From: Variovorax sp. OAS795
Lineage (GTDB): Bacteria > Pseudomonadota > Gammaproteobacteria > Burkholderiales > Burkholderiaceae_C
DNA: 64,000 bases
Reading direction: 5' to 3'
NCBI RefSeq assembly: GCF_040546685.1
Contig: NZ_JBEPOH010000002.1
Location: forward strand, 496,001-560,000
Each line of letters begins with the position of its first letter. Within the stretch, counting starts at the first letter, position 1. The position numbers and the translations under genes were made by a program. Shown piece by piece: positions 8,857 through 17,708 of the stretch. Under the pieces are notes generated by a model. The model was not told the origin of the DNA and ran no database searches. It saw nothing but the letters and a program-made list of their open reading frames with translations.

Positions 8857-9812
8857 GCGAATTCCTTCAGCCCGCGGGCGATGCCGCTCGCGATGCGTCG
8901 CTCGGCCATGAGGTCGGCGCACGCGAGCGCGGCCGAGGTCATGATGTCGAGGTTGCCGGCATAGGTCGGCAGGTAGTGAGCGGCGCCTTCGACCTCCAGG
9001 TACACCGAGGTCTTGAGCCCGTGGCGCAGGCCGAGCCGGGGCACCTTGAGCGGCCGGCCGGCGGGAACCAGGTCGAACTGCACGCGCTGCTTGAGGCGGT
9101 AGCCCGGCACGTAGGACTGCACGCTTGCCACCATCTTTGCGATGCTGTCTTCCACGGCCGCTTCGTCCGCGGCTTCGGACAGCACGAACACCGTGTCGCG
9201 CATGATGAGCGGCGGCTCCGCCGGGTTCAGCACGATGATCGCCTTGCCGCGCTCCGCGCCGCCGAGCTTCTCGATCGCGGCCCGGGTGGTCTCGGTGAAC
9301 TCGTCGATGTTGGCGCGCGTGCCGGGGCCGGCGCTTCGGCTCGAGATCGATGCCACGATCTCGGCATAGTGCACCTTGGCGACGCGCGAGACGGCGGCCA
9401 CCATGGGGATGGTCGCCTGCCCGCCGCAGGTCACCATGTTCATGTTGCTCGCGTTCTCGGCTTCGAGGTTGATTGCGGGGATCACATAGGGCCCGATGGC
9501 CGCGGGCGTCAGGTCGATGACCTGGACGCCATGGGCCTGCAGCACGTCGTTGTGGTGCGCATGGGCGCCGGCCGAGGTGGCATCGAACACGATGTCGATC
9601 TCCGGGAACACGCCGAGCCGCAACAGCCCTTCGATGCCTTCGGCCGTGGTCGCGATGCCCAGGCGCGCGGCGCGCGCCAGGCCATCGGATGTCGGATCGA
9701 CGCCGACCATCGCACCCATCTCCAGGTGCTTGCTGCTGCGCATGACCTTGATCATCAGGTCGGTGCCGATGTTGCCCGGACCGATGATCGCGACCTTCAA
9801 TTTCTTTGTCAC
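8853..9812 (-). CDS. dmpF: Acetaldehyde dehydrogenase (acylating)
   Basis: The 319-aa CoA-acylating acetaldehyde dehydrogenase (DmpF/MhpF) converts acetaldehyde, NAD+ and CoA to acetyl-CoA. The N-terminal Rossmann motif [11 protein letters not shown], the catalytic-Cys motif [12 protein letters not shown] (about residue 130) and the conserved [14 protein letters not shown] segment are present. GTG at 9812 is taken as the start because it begins the conserved sequence, follows ggaac, and overlaps the stop of the tautomerase remnant (GTGA). It is paired with the downstream aldolase. Confidence 0.95.
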   Translation of the reverse strand: MTKKLKVAIIGPGNIGTDLMIKVMRSSKHLEMGAMVGVDPTSDGLARAARLGIATTAEGIEGLLRLGVFPEIDIVFDATSAGAHAHHNDVLQAHGVQVIDLTPAAIGPYVIPAINLEAENASNMNMVTCGGQATIPMVAAVSRVAKVHYAEIVASISSRSAGPGTRANIDEFTETTRAAIEKLGGAERGKAIIVLNPAEPPLIMRDTVFVLSEAADEAAVEDSIAKMVASVQSYVPGYRLKQRVQFDLVPAGRPLKVPRLGLRHGLKTSVYLEVEGAAHYLPTYAGNLDIMTSAALACADLMAERRIASGIARGLKEFA

Positions 9813-9949
9813 GTGGGTTGTTCCTTCAGTTGGCGAGCAGCTTGCCGTTGCGTCGGCGAGTTGTGTGTTGGGAATTCCGGAGGCGGCTTCCGCGGGGATG
9901 TCTTGTCGGGGCTGCGTCCCTCGATGATCTTGATCAGGGCGATGGGCAT
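9809..9949 (-). pseudogene. dmpI: Truncated 4-oxalocrotonate tautomerase remnant
   Basis: A short frame of 46 codons begins with [16 protein letters not shown], a clear 4-oxalocrotonate tautomerase N-terminus including catalytic Pro2. The rest (Pro/Gln/Arg-rich, ending QLKEQPT) does not match the roughly 63-residue family and lacks its second strand and Arg residues. AGGAG precedes the ATG by 5 nt. Its stop overlaps the GTG start of the dehydrogenase gene, so translation may persist to couple the downstream gene. It sits where dmpI would be expected, between the decarboxylase and dehydrogenase genes. I infer a roughly 100-bp internal deletion plus loss of frame. Confidence 0.7.
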
Positions 9950-9952
9950 GGT

Positions 9953-10720
9953 TCACTCCTCGACGTGGAAGCCGGCGGTTCCAAGCCGCTGCATCTCGAT
10001 CGAGATGTACTGGCCCGGCTTGATCCACTCGGCGGGCGTGGCGCCGCCCGCCATCACCACCCAGCCAGCCTGCAGCGGCTCGCCGGCGGCGGCCGAGAGG
10101 CGCGCCGCGGCCACCAGCGAGCGCAGCGGATGGCCCAGGATGGCGGCGGTGGAGCCGACCTGCACCACGCGCCCTTCGATGCTCATCACGAGGCCCAGGT
10201 TGCCGAAGTCCTTCTTCGGATCGCTCCAGGCACCGATGACGAAGCCGCTCGACGAGGCGTTGTCCGCGATCACGTCGGGCAGGCTGAACTTGAAGTCGTG
10301 AAAGCGCGAGTCGATGATCTCCAGCGCCGGCGCCACCGCCTCGACCGCGGCGAGCGCCTCGGCCGCCGTGACGTCGCTGGCCAGCGGCTTCTTCAGCACG
10401 AAGGCCAGCTCGGGCTCGACGCGCGGATGCACGAAGCGCGAGAACTTCACCGCCGCGCCCTCCTCCACCTGCATGCCGCTCGACAGGCGTCCCCAGATCA
10501 CGTCGTCGATGCCCATCTGGAGCATCTTGGCGCGGCTCGTGAAGCCCATCTTCACGCCGACGCGGCGCTCGCCGTGGGCCACGCGGCGCTGGATGGAGGC
10601 GGACTGGATCGCATAGGCATCGGCCAGCGAGAGCGCGCCGTCCGGGTCGATCTGCGGCACGGCCCTGGCATGGCGCGCCGCATCGTCCAGCCGATGCGCG
10701 AGTTCAAGCAGTTGGCTCAT
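9953..10720 (-). CDS. dmpH: 4-oxalocrotonate decarboxylase
   Basis: A 255-aa member of the FAH/hydratase-decarboxylase family, DmpH type. It decarboxylates 2-oxo-3-hexenedioate to 2-oxopent-4-enoate. The diagnostic [17 protein letters not shown] segment (about residue 55) and IWGRL separate it from the paralogous hydratase next door. Metal-binding acidic residues lie in [11 protein letters not shown]. Its ATG overlaps the hydratase stop (ATGA), consistent with the known DmpE-DmpH complex. The tautomerase remnant starts 4 nt after its stop. Confidence 0.9.
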   Translation of the reverse strand: MSQLLELAHRLDDAARHARAVPQIDPDGALSLADAYAIQSASIQRRVAHGERRVGVKMGFTSRAKMLQMGIDDVIWGRLSSGMQVEEGAAVKFSRFVHPRVEPELAFVLKKPLASDVTAAEALAAVEAVAPALEIIDSRFHDFKFSLPDVIADNASSSGFVIGAWSDPKKDFGNLGLVMSIEGRVVQVGSTAAILGHPLRSLVAAARLSAAAGEPLQAGWVVMAGGATPAEWIKPGQYISIEMQRLGTAGFHVEE

Positions 10721-11529
10721 TGCAGTTCCTTCGGATGGGCATCGGCTTCGAACACGGCCTTGACGCTGCCGAGGCCATTGATGTGGGTTTCGAACACGTC
10801 GCCGGGCGCGGCCGCCACCATCGGGCCGAGCGCGCCCGACAGCACCAGGTCGCCCGCGCGCAGCGGCTGGCCGAGCGCGGCCATGGTGCGGGCCAGCCAG
10901 GCCACCGCATTGATGGGGTGGCCCAGGCAGGCCGCACCGGCGCCAGACGACACCGGCTCGCCGCGCCGGTTCATCACCATGCCGCAGAGCCTCAGGTCGA
11001 TCTCCCTGAGAAGCCGCGGCGATCCGCCCAGCACGAAGGCGCCCGACGAAGCGTTGTCCGCCACCGTGTCGACGAACTGGATGTCCCAGCCCGCGATGCG
11101 GCTGCCCACCACCTCGATGGCCGGCAGCACATGGTCCACTGCCTGGATCACATCCGCATGCCCGGGGTTGCCCATGGCAAGGTCGCGGCCCAGCACGAAG
11201 GCGATCTCCGCCTCGACCTTGGGCTGGTGAAGCCGCCGCATCGGAATCGGCTCCGCATCGCCGAAGCTCATGTCGTCGAACAGCACGCCGAAATCGGGCT
11301 GGTCCACGCCCAGCTGCGCCTGCACCGCGCGTGCCGTGAGGCCGATCTTGCAGCCGACCACGCGGCGGCCCTGGGCCAGCTTGCGCTCGGTGTTGATCCG
11401 CTGGATGGCGTAGGCATCGGCCGCATCCAGGCCGGGATAGGTGGCTCTCAACGGTGGAATGAAGTGGCCGCCGGCGGCACGCCACAGGGCGTCGGCCGCT
11501 TCGGCCAGCAACGCGGATTGGGAAGGCAT
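10717..11529 (-). CDS. dmpE: 2-oxopent-4-enoate hydratase
   Basis: A 270-aa hydratase (DmpE/MhpD type) that adds water to 2-hydroxypenta-2,4-dienoate to give 4-hydroxy-2-oxovalerate. The [18 protein letters not shown] segment and [11 protein letters not shown] are typical of hydratases rather than decarboxylases. [14 protein letters not shown] carries the metal-binding Glu residues. The ATG at 11529 follows ggaga. It is the first enzyme gene of the dmpE-H-(I)-F-G block and is 92 nt downstream of the GlcG-like gene. Confidence 0.92.
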   Translation of the reverse strand: MPSQSALLAEAADALWRAAGGHFIPPLRATYPGLDAADAYAIQRINTERKLAQGRRVVGCKIGLTARAVQAQLGVDQPDFGVLFDDMSFGDAEPIPMRRLHQPKVEAEIAFVLGRDLAMGNPGHADVIQAVDHVLPAIEVVGSRIAGWDIQFVDTVADNASSGAFVLGGSPRLLREIDLRLCGMVMNRRGEPVSSGAGAACLGHPINAVAWLARTMAALGQPLRAGDLVLSGALGPMVAAAPGDVFETHINGLGSVKAVFEADAHPKELQ

Positions 11530-11621
11530 GGGTTCTCCGTTGCCCGCGCTCGGCGGGCAGATTGCAAGCTCGTTGGGAAAAGAAGATCGGCGCGCGGCAG
11601 GTTCGGCTGCCCGCGCACGGC

Positions 11622-12146
11622 TCAGAGGGCGCGGTCCTTCAGGCCGACCTTGCTGTAGATCTCGTTCACGTGCTTCTTCACGCTCTCGGGTGTCGTGTCG
11701 TCGACCGGCATGTGGGCCCAGCCGACTTTCGCGCGGGCATGCTGCCCGATCTCCTCGTCCTGGTCGCCCGTCGCGCCGCTGATGCCGTAGGCACCGACCA
11801 TCTCGTTGCCCTTGAACACCGGCGCGCAGCCACCCGAGGCGACCACCTGGCCGTTGGTGAAGACCGATGCGTTGACCAGCATCTGCGGGTTGCGTTCCTT
11901 GAACCACTGCTGGATGACGAGGCCGTCGCTGAAGCGCGGGCTCATGGAGCGGAACGCGGCCACGGTGAACGCCTTGGCGCGGGCCGTGTCTGGCGTGATG
12001 AAGCCCGCGTCGTCCATGCGCTCGAGCGCGATCAGGTGGCCCTCGGGCCCGACGATGGCTACGGAGATGGGCACTCCCATTTCCGCGGCTTTTTCGGTGA
12101 CCGCGGCGATGAATTCACGGCACTCGGAAGCGCGCAGCTTGGACAT
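11622..12146 (-). CDS. GlcG/HbpS family heme-binding protein
   Basis: A 174-aa protein of the GlcG/HbpS family, with the typical [24 protein letters not shown] beta-hairpin region split over about residues 22-45, and the FxGGxP-like [23 protein letters not shown] motif near residue 105. Homologues bind heme or act as small accessory proteins in catabolic operons, and the enzymatic role is not settled. Aagga precedes the ATG at 12146. It lies between the Bug-type binding protein and the meta-cleavage genes and is probably co-transcribed with both. Confidence 0.88.
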   Translation of the reverse strand: MSKLRASECREFIAAVTEKAAEMGVPISVAIVGPEGHLIALERMDDAGFITPDTARAKAFTVAAFRSMSPRFSDGLVIQQWFKERNPQMLVNASVFTNGQVVASGGCAPVFKGNEMVGAYGISGATGDQDEEIGQHARAKVGWAHMPVDDTTPESVKKHVNEIYSKVGLKDRAL

Positions 12147-12178
12147 GTGGATGTTCCTTTGAAGAAAGATTTCTGTAC

Positions 12179-13153
12179 TCACTCTGGCTTGATGCCCGTC
12201 TGCTGGATGAACTTCGACCACCGCGTGCCCTCGCCCTGCAGGAAGCGGGACAGTTCATCGCCGCTGGTCTTCAGGACGTCGATGGCCTGGGCCTTGTAGA
12301 TCGCCTGGATCTCGCTCGAGTCGAGCGCCGCATGGGCGGCGGTGCGCAGCGCGGCGATCACGCTGGCGGGCGTGCGCGCCGGTGCCATCAGCCCCATCCA
12401 CACGGAGGTGTCGAAGCCCTTGAGCCCGAGTTCGTCGAGCGTGTGCAGCTCCGGCGCAATCGAGGTCCGGCGCGGGCTGGTGACGGCCAGGGCCACCAGC
12501 TTGTTCGCGCGCACCTGCGGCAGCACCGTGGAGGCCGGCGAGAACATGAGCTGCACCTGGCCGCCGAGCAGGTCGGTCACCGCGGGCGTGCTGCCCTTGT
12601 ACGGGACATGGACCATCGTGATGCCGGCCATGCGTGCGAACAGTTCGCCCGACAGGTGCGGCGAGGTGCCGACGCCCGACGAGGCAAAGGACAGCGCGCC
12701 CGGCCTGGCCTTGGCGAGCGCAATGAGCTCGGCCACGCTCGACACCTTGAGCGACGGGTGGACCACCAGCACGTTGGGCACGTTCCCGATCAGCGTGATC
12801 GGCGTGAGGTCCTTCAGCGGGTCGACCGCATTGGCGACCGGGAACGCGGCGTTGACCACGTTGGCGATCGTGATCGCGAACACCGTATAGCCATCGGGCG
12901 GCGCGGCGGCCACGGCCCTGGCCGCGATGTTGCTGCCGGCGCCGGGCCGGTTGTCCACGACGAAGGGCTGGCCCATGCGCCTGCCCATCTGGTCCGCGAC
13001 GGCGCGCACCGCCACGTCCGTTGCCGTGCCCGGCGGAAAGCCCACCAGCACCTTGACCGGTGCGCTCGGGTAGGCGGGCTCTGCAACGCTCCATGACGGC
13101 AAGGCGGCAGCGAGCGCCGGCACGGAGGCAATGAGGAGTTGGCGGCGTTTCAT
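12179..13153 (-). CDS. Bug-family tripartite tricarboxylate transporter substrate-binding protein
   Basis: A 324-aa periplasmic solute-binding protein with an N-terminal signal peptide (KRRQLLIASVPALAAALPSW). It has the Bug-family hallmarks YPSAPVKVLVGFPPGTATD near the mature N-terminus, the VVDNRPGAGSNIAA loop, and PDGYTVF. Such proteins bind carboxylates through two ordered waters and often act as orphan receptors without adjacent TctAB membrane subunits, as here. It is the promoter-proximal gene of the meta-cleavage operon and divergent from the LysR gene, suggesting that the pathway substrate or a related acid is its ligand. Confidence 0.92.
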   Translation of the reverse strand: MKRRQLLIASVPALAAALPSWSVAEPAYPSAPVKVLVGFPPGTATDVAVRAVADQMGRRMGQPFVVDNRPGAGSNIAARAVAAAPPDGYTVFAITIANVVNAAFPVANAVDPLKDLTPITLIGNVPNVLVVHPSLKVSSVAELIALAKARPGALSFASSGVGTSPHLSGELFARMAGITMVHVPYKGSTPAVTDLLGGQVQLMFSPASTVLPQVRANKLVALAVTSPRRTSIAPELHTLDELGLKGFDTSVWMGLMAPARTPASVIAALRTAAHAALDSSEIQAIYKAQAIDVLKTSGDELSRFLQGEGTRWSKFIQQTGIKPE

Positions 13154-13218
13154 GTCTCTGGTCTTTCTGTGTTGCAGCGATTAGAAGGCGCATGCGGCTG
13201 TGATTCAATCGAGACTTT

Positions 13219-13234
13219 CCAATCGGATGATTGG
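13219..13234. promoter_or_regulatory. Candidate LysR-type binding palindrome
   Basis: CCAATCGGATGATTGG is a perfect 6-bp-arm dyad (CCAATC/GATTGG, 4-bp spacer) 8 nt upstream of the LysR ATG and 65 nt upstream of the divergent Bug-protein gene. Position in a short divergent intergenic region is typical of an LTTR autoregulatory site, although the T-N11-A core is not obvious. Confidence 0.45.
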
Positions 13235-13242
13235 CTCCGCTC

Positions 13243-14145
13243 ATGAATGTGACTCTCCGCCAGCTCCGGGCTTTCGTGCTGGTCGCGCGGCTTGGCAACT
13301 TCACCCGCGCCGCGCAGGCGATGCATCTCACGCAGTCGGCCTTGAGCCTGCTGGTGCGCGAACTCGAAAGCGCCATCGACAGCCGCCTGTTCGACCGCAC
13401 CACGCGCACCGTGGCCCTGACCGCGGCGGGCAGCGATTTCTTTCCGCGCGCCGAACGCATCCTGGCCGAGCTCGAGTCGGCGATCGCGGGGGTGGACAAA
13501 TTGGTGGCGCGCGAACGCGGGCGCGTCGTGGTGGCGGCACCGCTGGTGCTGTCCAGCACCTACCTGCCGCCCATGCTGGCCGCCTTCGGCGCGCAGTACC
13601 CCGGCATCGAGGTCGTGCTGCAGGACACGCTGCCCAACCAGGTGCTGCCGCTGGTGCGCAGCGGCGCGGCCGACGTGGGTATCGGCACCTTCGCATCCGA
13701 CGAGGTCGACATCCAGCGCACGCTGCTGTTCTCCGAAGCCATGGCCGCCGCGTTCCCGGCCGGGCACGCATTCAGCCGCTTGAAGAAACTGACCTGGGCC
13801 GACATCGCCGAGGAGCCGGTGCTCGCCCTGCGCCGCGGCAGCGTCTTTCGCGACCTCACGGAAGCAGGCTTTGCAGCTGCCGGCCTGATGCTCAAGCCCG
13901 CGCGGGAGGCCAACTATGCCGGCTCGCTCATCGGCATGGTGGACGCCGGGCTCGGCATTGCGATTCTCCCCGGCTATGCGGTGAAGCTGGCCGACCCCGC
14001 GCGCATCGGCTGGCGCCGCGTCGAGACGCCCCGCATCGACCGCGAGGTCTCCCTCGTGCAGCGCGCCGGCGTCTCGCTCTCGCACGCGGCGCAAGGCTTC
14101 GTGGACTTTGTCCTCGCGGCGCCCTCGGCGGGCCAGGCGGCTTAG
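13243..14145 (+). CDS. LysR-family transcriptional regulator
   Basis: A 300-aa LysR regulator. The N-terminal winged helix-turn-helix (residues 1-60) includes FTRAAQAMHLTQSALSLLVR. The effector-binding PBP2-type domain runs from about residue 90 (GRVVVAAPLVLSSTYLPPM) to the end. The ATG at 13243 is preferred over a TTG four codons upstream, which falls inside the CCAATC/GATTGG dyad. It is divergent from, and the likely regulator of, the Bug/GlcG/meta-cleavage operon. Its end overlaps the convergent porin gene by 4 nt. Confidence 0.9.
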   Translation: MNVTLRQLRAFVLVARLGNFTRAAQAMHLTQSALSLLVRELESAIDSRLFDRTTRTVALTAAGSDFFPRAERILAELESAIAGVDKLVARERGRVVVAAPLVLSSTYLPPMLAAFGAQYPGIEVVLQDTLPNQVLPLVRSGAADVGIGTFASDEVDIQRTLLFSEAMAAAFPAGHAFSRLKKLTWADIAEEPVLALRRGSVFRDLTEAGFAAAGLMLKPAREANYAGSLIGMVDAGLGIAILPGYAVKLADPARIGWRRVETPRIDREVSLVQRAGVSLSHAAQGFVDFVLAAPSAGQAA

Positions 14146-15434
14146 AACGCGTGGCGGATACCGAAGTCGTAGCCGGTCGAGGTCTTCGGCGTGAACACGC
14201 CTGCGCTGATGAATGACGGCCCGCCGACCGTCAGCGCCGCACCGTTCTTGTTGCTGACGCGGGCGAAGGTCGCATACAGCGCCGTGCGCCTCGAAAGGTT
14301 GTGCACGTAGCCGAGGCTGAGCTTGCCGGCTTTGGGGTCGGCGGCCGCCGGCGCGAAGGGTGTGGCCACCGGATTCAGGTCGTACTTCACGCGCGCATAC
14401 GAGGCACGGATCAGGCCCGGCCCGACCGGGATGGTCGCGCCGACCAGGTAGCCGCTCAGGTCCGTGTCGGGCAAGGGAAGCGCCGGCGTCGCGGCGTAGT
14501 CGCGCGTTTTTCGGGTGCGGGACAGTTCGCCGAAGAGCTTCACGACGCCGAAGTCGTACGTTCCGCCCAGGTTGACGGTCTTCACGCTGTCGGTGGTGCC
14601 GGCGAAGTAGTCGTCGCCCACGGTGCTGTTGCCCACCGCGAACGCAATGTCCAGTGGACCATTGAGATAGCCGATGCGGCCTCCCACGTAGCGGCCGGTA
14701 CGCGAGGACGCTGCGGCGCCGGCGTTCAGCTGGCCGGTGAGCGGGTTTACGCCCGGCGGCGTGGCGGTGCCCGGGTCGTAGCTGTTGTTCTCGTGCAGCG
14801 CGTACATCAACTGGCCATAGAGCCCGCCCAGCGTGGGAGGCAGGAAGTAGCCGATGGAATTGCTGGCGCGCAGGTAGTTGGCATTGCCGCCGAAGCCGTT
14901 GGGGCCGCCGGTCGTATTGAAGAGACTGGCCGAAGAGATCAGGTTGGCGCCGACGCCGACCGCGGCAAAGGGGTCGTACACCGTGTCGTTCCAGAAGCTG
15001 GGCGTGAAGTCGCGCCCCAGGCGGATCTCGCCGAATCCGCCCATGAGGCTCACGGTGGAACGGCGGCTGAAGTTGGCGAGGCCGGTTGCGCCGTCGTCGT
15101 TCGTGATCGGGCTTTCGAGCCAGAAGCCGGCCGCGAGTCCGCCGCCCAGGTCTTCCGTTCCCCGGAAGCCCAGGCGGCTGTTGTTGTAGGCCGAGTTCGC
15201 GAGCGTGCTTCGGCTCACGGTGCGCGAGCCCTGGTTGACGTAGAACGGCGATGCCGGCGTTGCGAAGTTCCGGTCTTCCGACTTGCTGGCGTACTGGCTG
15301 ACCGAGGCATCGACGACACCGAAGATGGTGACCGACGACTGCGCGCATGCCACCGCGGCCGAGCCGAGGGCGAGCATGCCGAGCAATGTGCGTTTCAGTC
15401 TGCCGCGATGGCGTGTGTGGGGATGGGGCTTCAC
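14142..15434 (-). CDS. Gram-negative general porin (Bordetella type)
   Basis: A 430-aa outer-membrane porin of the beta-proteobacterial 16-strand family. The signal peptide has the core LLGMLALGSAAVACAQ. The mature start SSVTIFGVVDASV is diagnostic, as are LGFRGTEDLGGGLAAGFWLE and the C-terminal YDFGIRHAF ending in Phe, the Bam recognition signal. It forms a diffusion channel for small anions. The start lies about 90 bp from a perfect-arm LacI-type operator shared with the divergent LacI gene, so the porin is probably part of that regulon and serves uptake of its substrate. Confidence 0.92.
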   Translation of the reverse strand: MKPHPHTRHRGRLKRTLLGMLALGSAAVACAQSSVTIFGVVDASVSQYASKSEDRNFATPASPFYVNQGSRTVSRSTLANSAYNNSRLGFRGTEDLGGGLAAGFWLESPITNDDGATGLANFSRRSTVSLMGGFGEIRLGRDFTPSFWNDTVYDPFAAVGVGANLISSASLFNTTGGPNGFGGNANYLRASNSIGYFLPPTLGGLYGQLMYALHENNSYDPGTATPPGVNPLTGQLNAGAAASSRTGRYVGGRIGYLNGPLDIAFAVGNSTVGDDYFAGTTDSVKTVNLGGTYDFGVVKLFGELSRTRKTRDYAATPALPLPDTDLSGYLVGATIPVGPGLIRASYARVKYDLNPVATPFAPAAADPKAGKLSLGYVHNLSRRTALYATFARVSNKNGAALTVGGPSFISAGVFTPKTSTGYDFGIRHAF

Positions 15435-15521
15435 GTTGTCTCCAGTTTTTTGGGTGCGATCCAGGCAAGGGGCCGGAAGGTGGATCAGTCCGATCCGGCG
15501 CGAAAATTCATCATCTCTCGT

Positions 15522-15541
15522 TTATGCTATCGTTAGCATAA
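15522..15541. promoter_or_regulatory. LacI-type operator between porin and LacI genes
   Basis: TTATGCTATCGTTAGCATAA has perfect 8-bp arms (TTATGCTA/TAGCATAA) around a central TCGT. A central CG flanked by symmetric arms is typical of LacI/GalR-family operators. Closely related dodecamers occur near 28650 and at 28745. Confidence 0.75.
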
Positions 15542-15603
15542 ATTCTAGAGAGCATTTCGCCTGCCAGTCAATCGCTTTTCGGGTTGAGGCCTTGTTCTTT
15601 ACG

Positions 15604-15619
15604 TGCTATCGTTAATGCA
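15604..15619. promoter_or_regulatory. Secondary LacI-type operator-like site
   Basis: TGCTATCGTTAATGCA repeats the TGCTATCGTTA core of the 15522 operator, with a partly symmetric right arm, 72 bp downstream. If translation begins at 15651 this site lies in the regulator's own leader, suggesting autoregulation or looping. Confidence 0.45.
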
Positions 15620-15650
15620 CTCCCCCACACCGCTGCCCGACAGCCCGCAC

Positions 15651-16721
15651 ATGGTCACGATCAAAGACATTGCCCGCCGACTCGAGGTCTCCGCTTCCAC
15701 CGTGGGGCGCGCCCTGTCGGACGACCCGCGCATCAGCGCCGCCATGAAGCAGAAGGTGGCCGAGGTCGCGAACGAGCTCGGCTATGTCGCCAACCGCGCG
15801 GCGCGCATGATGCGCGGCGCGTCCAGCAACCTCGTGGGCCTGGTCGTCCCGGACATTCGCAACAGCTTCTACTCGACCATCGCGCATGCGCTGTCCAAAT
15901 GCCTGGAGAGCGCGGACCTGCAGCTCACGCTGTCCGAGACCGACGACGACCGCCTGGTCGAGCTGCGCCATATCCGCGAGCTCACCAGCGTCAACGTGGC
16001 CGGCATCATCATCGTGCCCACGGCACGGCCGCATCCGGAGTCGGTGCGGCTGCTCAAGATGACGCCGCGCATCCAGCTGCTGCGCCGGCATGCGGCGCTG
16101 GGCGAGCACTGGTTCGGCATCGACGACGCGCAGGCGCTGTTCCAGGCCACCCGCCACCTGGTCGAACTCGGCCACCAGCGCATCGCCTACATCGGCGGCA
16201 CCACCGACCTGCCCACCGGCGCGGCGCGGCTGCAGGGCTTCCAGAACGCCCTTGCCGGCAGCAAGGCGGCCACGCATGCGCGCGAGGAACTCGGCGCCCC
16301 GGCGTCGACCGATTTCGGCCGCGATGCGATCCGCCGCCTGCTCGCGCTGCGCACCCCGCCCACGGCGGTGGTGCTGGGCTCGGTCCAGAACACGCAGGGC
16401 GTGCTCGAGGAACTGCTGGCCAGCGGCGTGCGCGTGCCCGAGCAGTTGTCCGTCGTCGGCTTCGGCGACGAGCTGGGCTTTCGCTGGTGGGGCCCCGGCC
16501 TCACGACCGTGAGCCTGCCGGTCTCCGAACTGGCCACCGCCTGCGGGCTCTGGTTCATCCATCAGCTCAAGCAAAAGCCCGCAAGCGCGGCGCCCTACAG
16601 CGCCGTCTCGCCGCCCACGCTCGTGGTGCGCGGCAGCACGCGCGCGCTCGAATCGGCCAGCACCAAACGCGGCCAGGCCCGCCTGCTCGCCGACCAGGCT
16701 TCCACCTCCTCCACACCATGA
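15651..16721 (+). CDS. LacI-family transcriptional regulator
   Basis: A 356-aa LacI/GalR regulator. The N-terminal helix-turn-helix (VTIKDIARRLEVSASTVGRALS, residues 2-23) and hinge helix are followed by a periplasmic-binding-like effector domain from about residue 60 (NLVGLVVPDIRNSFYSTIAHAL). ATG 15651 places the HTH at the extreme N-terminus as in the family. Upstream in-frame starts at 15615 and 15603 cannot be excluded and none has a clear ribosome-binding site. GCTAWCGTTAGC-type operators upstream of this gene, the porin, the ABC operon and the FAA-hydrolase gene point to it as the local regulator. Its stop overlaps the next gene (ATGA). Confidence 0.9.
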   Translation: MVTIKDIARRLEVSASTVGRALSDDPRISAAMKQKVAEVANELGYVANRAARMMRGASSNLVGLVVPDIRNSFYSTIAHALSKCLESADLQLTLSETDDDRLVELRHIRELTSVNVAGIIIVPTARPHPESVRLLKMTPRIQLLRRHAALGEHWFGIDDAQALFQATRHLVELGHQRIAYIGGTTDLPTGAARLQGFQNALAGSKAATHAREELGAPASTDFGRDAIRRLLALRTPPTAVVLGSVQNTQGVLEELLASGVRVPEQLSVVGFGDELGFRWWGPGLTTVSLPVSELATACGLWFIHQLKQKPASAAPYSAVSPPTLVVRGSTRALESASTKRGQARLLADQASTSSTP

Positions 16722-17683
16722 ACCACACTGTCCTGCTCACCGACTACGCCTGGCCCGACGACAGCATCGAGCGAAACATCATCGAAGCCGCCGGCATGCG
16801 CCTCGTCAGCGGCCCGGCCGTCCCGCTGCCCGCGGACGGCATCGAAGCGCTGGCGCGCGAGCACCAGCCATCGGCCATCCTGACCTGCTGGGCGCCCGTG
16901 TCGGCGGCCGCCATCGCGGCCGTGCCCGAACTCCAGATCGTCGCCCGGCTGGGCGTAGGCCTCGACAACATCGCGGTCGATGCCGCGAGCGCGCGCGGCA
17001 TCTGGGTCACCAACGTGCCGGACTATTGCGTGGAGGAAGTGTCCGATCACGCGGTGGGCTTCGCGCTCGCATGGACGCGCGGCCTGGTGCGCTTCGACCG
17101 CGAAGTGCGCGCCGGCCGCTGGGACCCCGCCACGGCCAGGCTGCGCCGCCTTGCCGAGCTCACCTGCGGCATCGTGGGCTTCGGCCGCATCGGCCGCGCG
17201 ACCGCGCGCAAGCTCGGCGCCTTCGGGTGCCGGGTGCTGGCACACGATCCCCATTTTTCCGGCGAGGCCGAAGGCGTCCAGGGCGTGGCGCTCGACGCAC
17301 TGTTCTCGCAGAGCGAGATCGTGATCGTGCATGCGCCGCTCGCGCAAGCAACGCGGCGCCTCGTCAACCGCGAGCGGCTCGCACTGATGCCGCATGGCGG
17401 CCTGCTCGTCAACGTGAGCCGCGGCGGCGTGGTCGATACGGATGCCGTGATCGAGGCCCTCGGCAGCGGACGTTTGTCCGGCGCGGCACTCGACGTTCTC
17501 GAATCGGAGCCCGATGTTCCGGCTGCGCTCCGAAGCCACCCCGGCGCCATGCTCACGCCCCATGTCGCGTTCTCGTCGGATGCGTCGCTGGTCGAGCTGC
17601 GCCGGCGTGCGGCCGAGGAAGTGGTACGGGTGCTGCAGGGCGCTGCGCCGCAGCAGCCGCGCAACGCCGGACCGCAAGGCTGA
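16718..17683 (+). CDS. D-2-hydroxyacid dehydrogenase (NAD-dependent)
   Basis: A 321-aa D-isomer-specific 2-hydroxyacid dehydrogenase, closest in style to the phosphoglycerate-dehydrogenase/CtBP branch. It has RLGVGLDNIAVDAA (substrate loop), the NAD motif GIVGFGRIGRATARKLG (about residue 147), catalytic Arg in VNVSRGGVVD, Glu in DVLESEPDV, and His in LTPHVAFSSD. It interconverts a 2-oxoacid and a D-2-hydroxyacid. The start overlaps the LacI stop (ATGA), so regulator and enzyme are co-translated, which ties the enzyme to the LacI-controlled pathway. Confidence 0.9.
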   Translation: MNHTVLLTDYAWPDDSIERNIIEAAGMRLVSGPAVPLPADGIEALAREHQPSAILTCWAPVSAAAIAAVPELQIVARLGVGLDNIAVDAASARGIWVTNVPDYCVEEVSDHAVGFALAWTRGLVRFDREVRAGRWDPATARLRRLAELTCGIVGFGRIGRATARKLGAFGCRVLAHDPHFSGEAEGVQGVALDALFSQSEIVIVHAPLAQATRRLVNRERLALMPHGGLLVNVSRGGVVDTDAVIEALGSGRLSGAALDVLESEPDVPAALRSHPGAMLTPHVAFSSDASLVELRRRAAEEVVRVLQGAAPQQPRNAGPQG

Positions 17684-17691
17684 GCTTGCAG

Positions 17692-17707
17692 CCCGGCGCC
17701 GGCCGGG
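17692..17707. terminator. Hairpin between convergent genes
   Basis: CCCGGC-GCCG-GCCGGG forms a perfect 6-bp stem in the 25-bp gap between the convergent dehydrogenase and kinase-like genes. It lacks a clear T-run and is probably a weak bidirectional terminator. Confidence 0.35.
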
Positions 17708-17708
17708 T

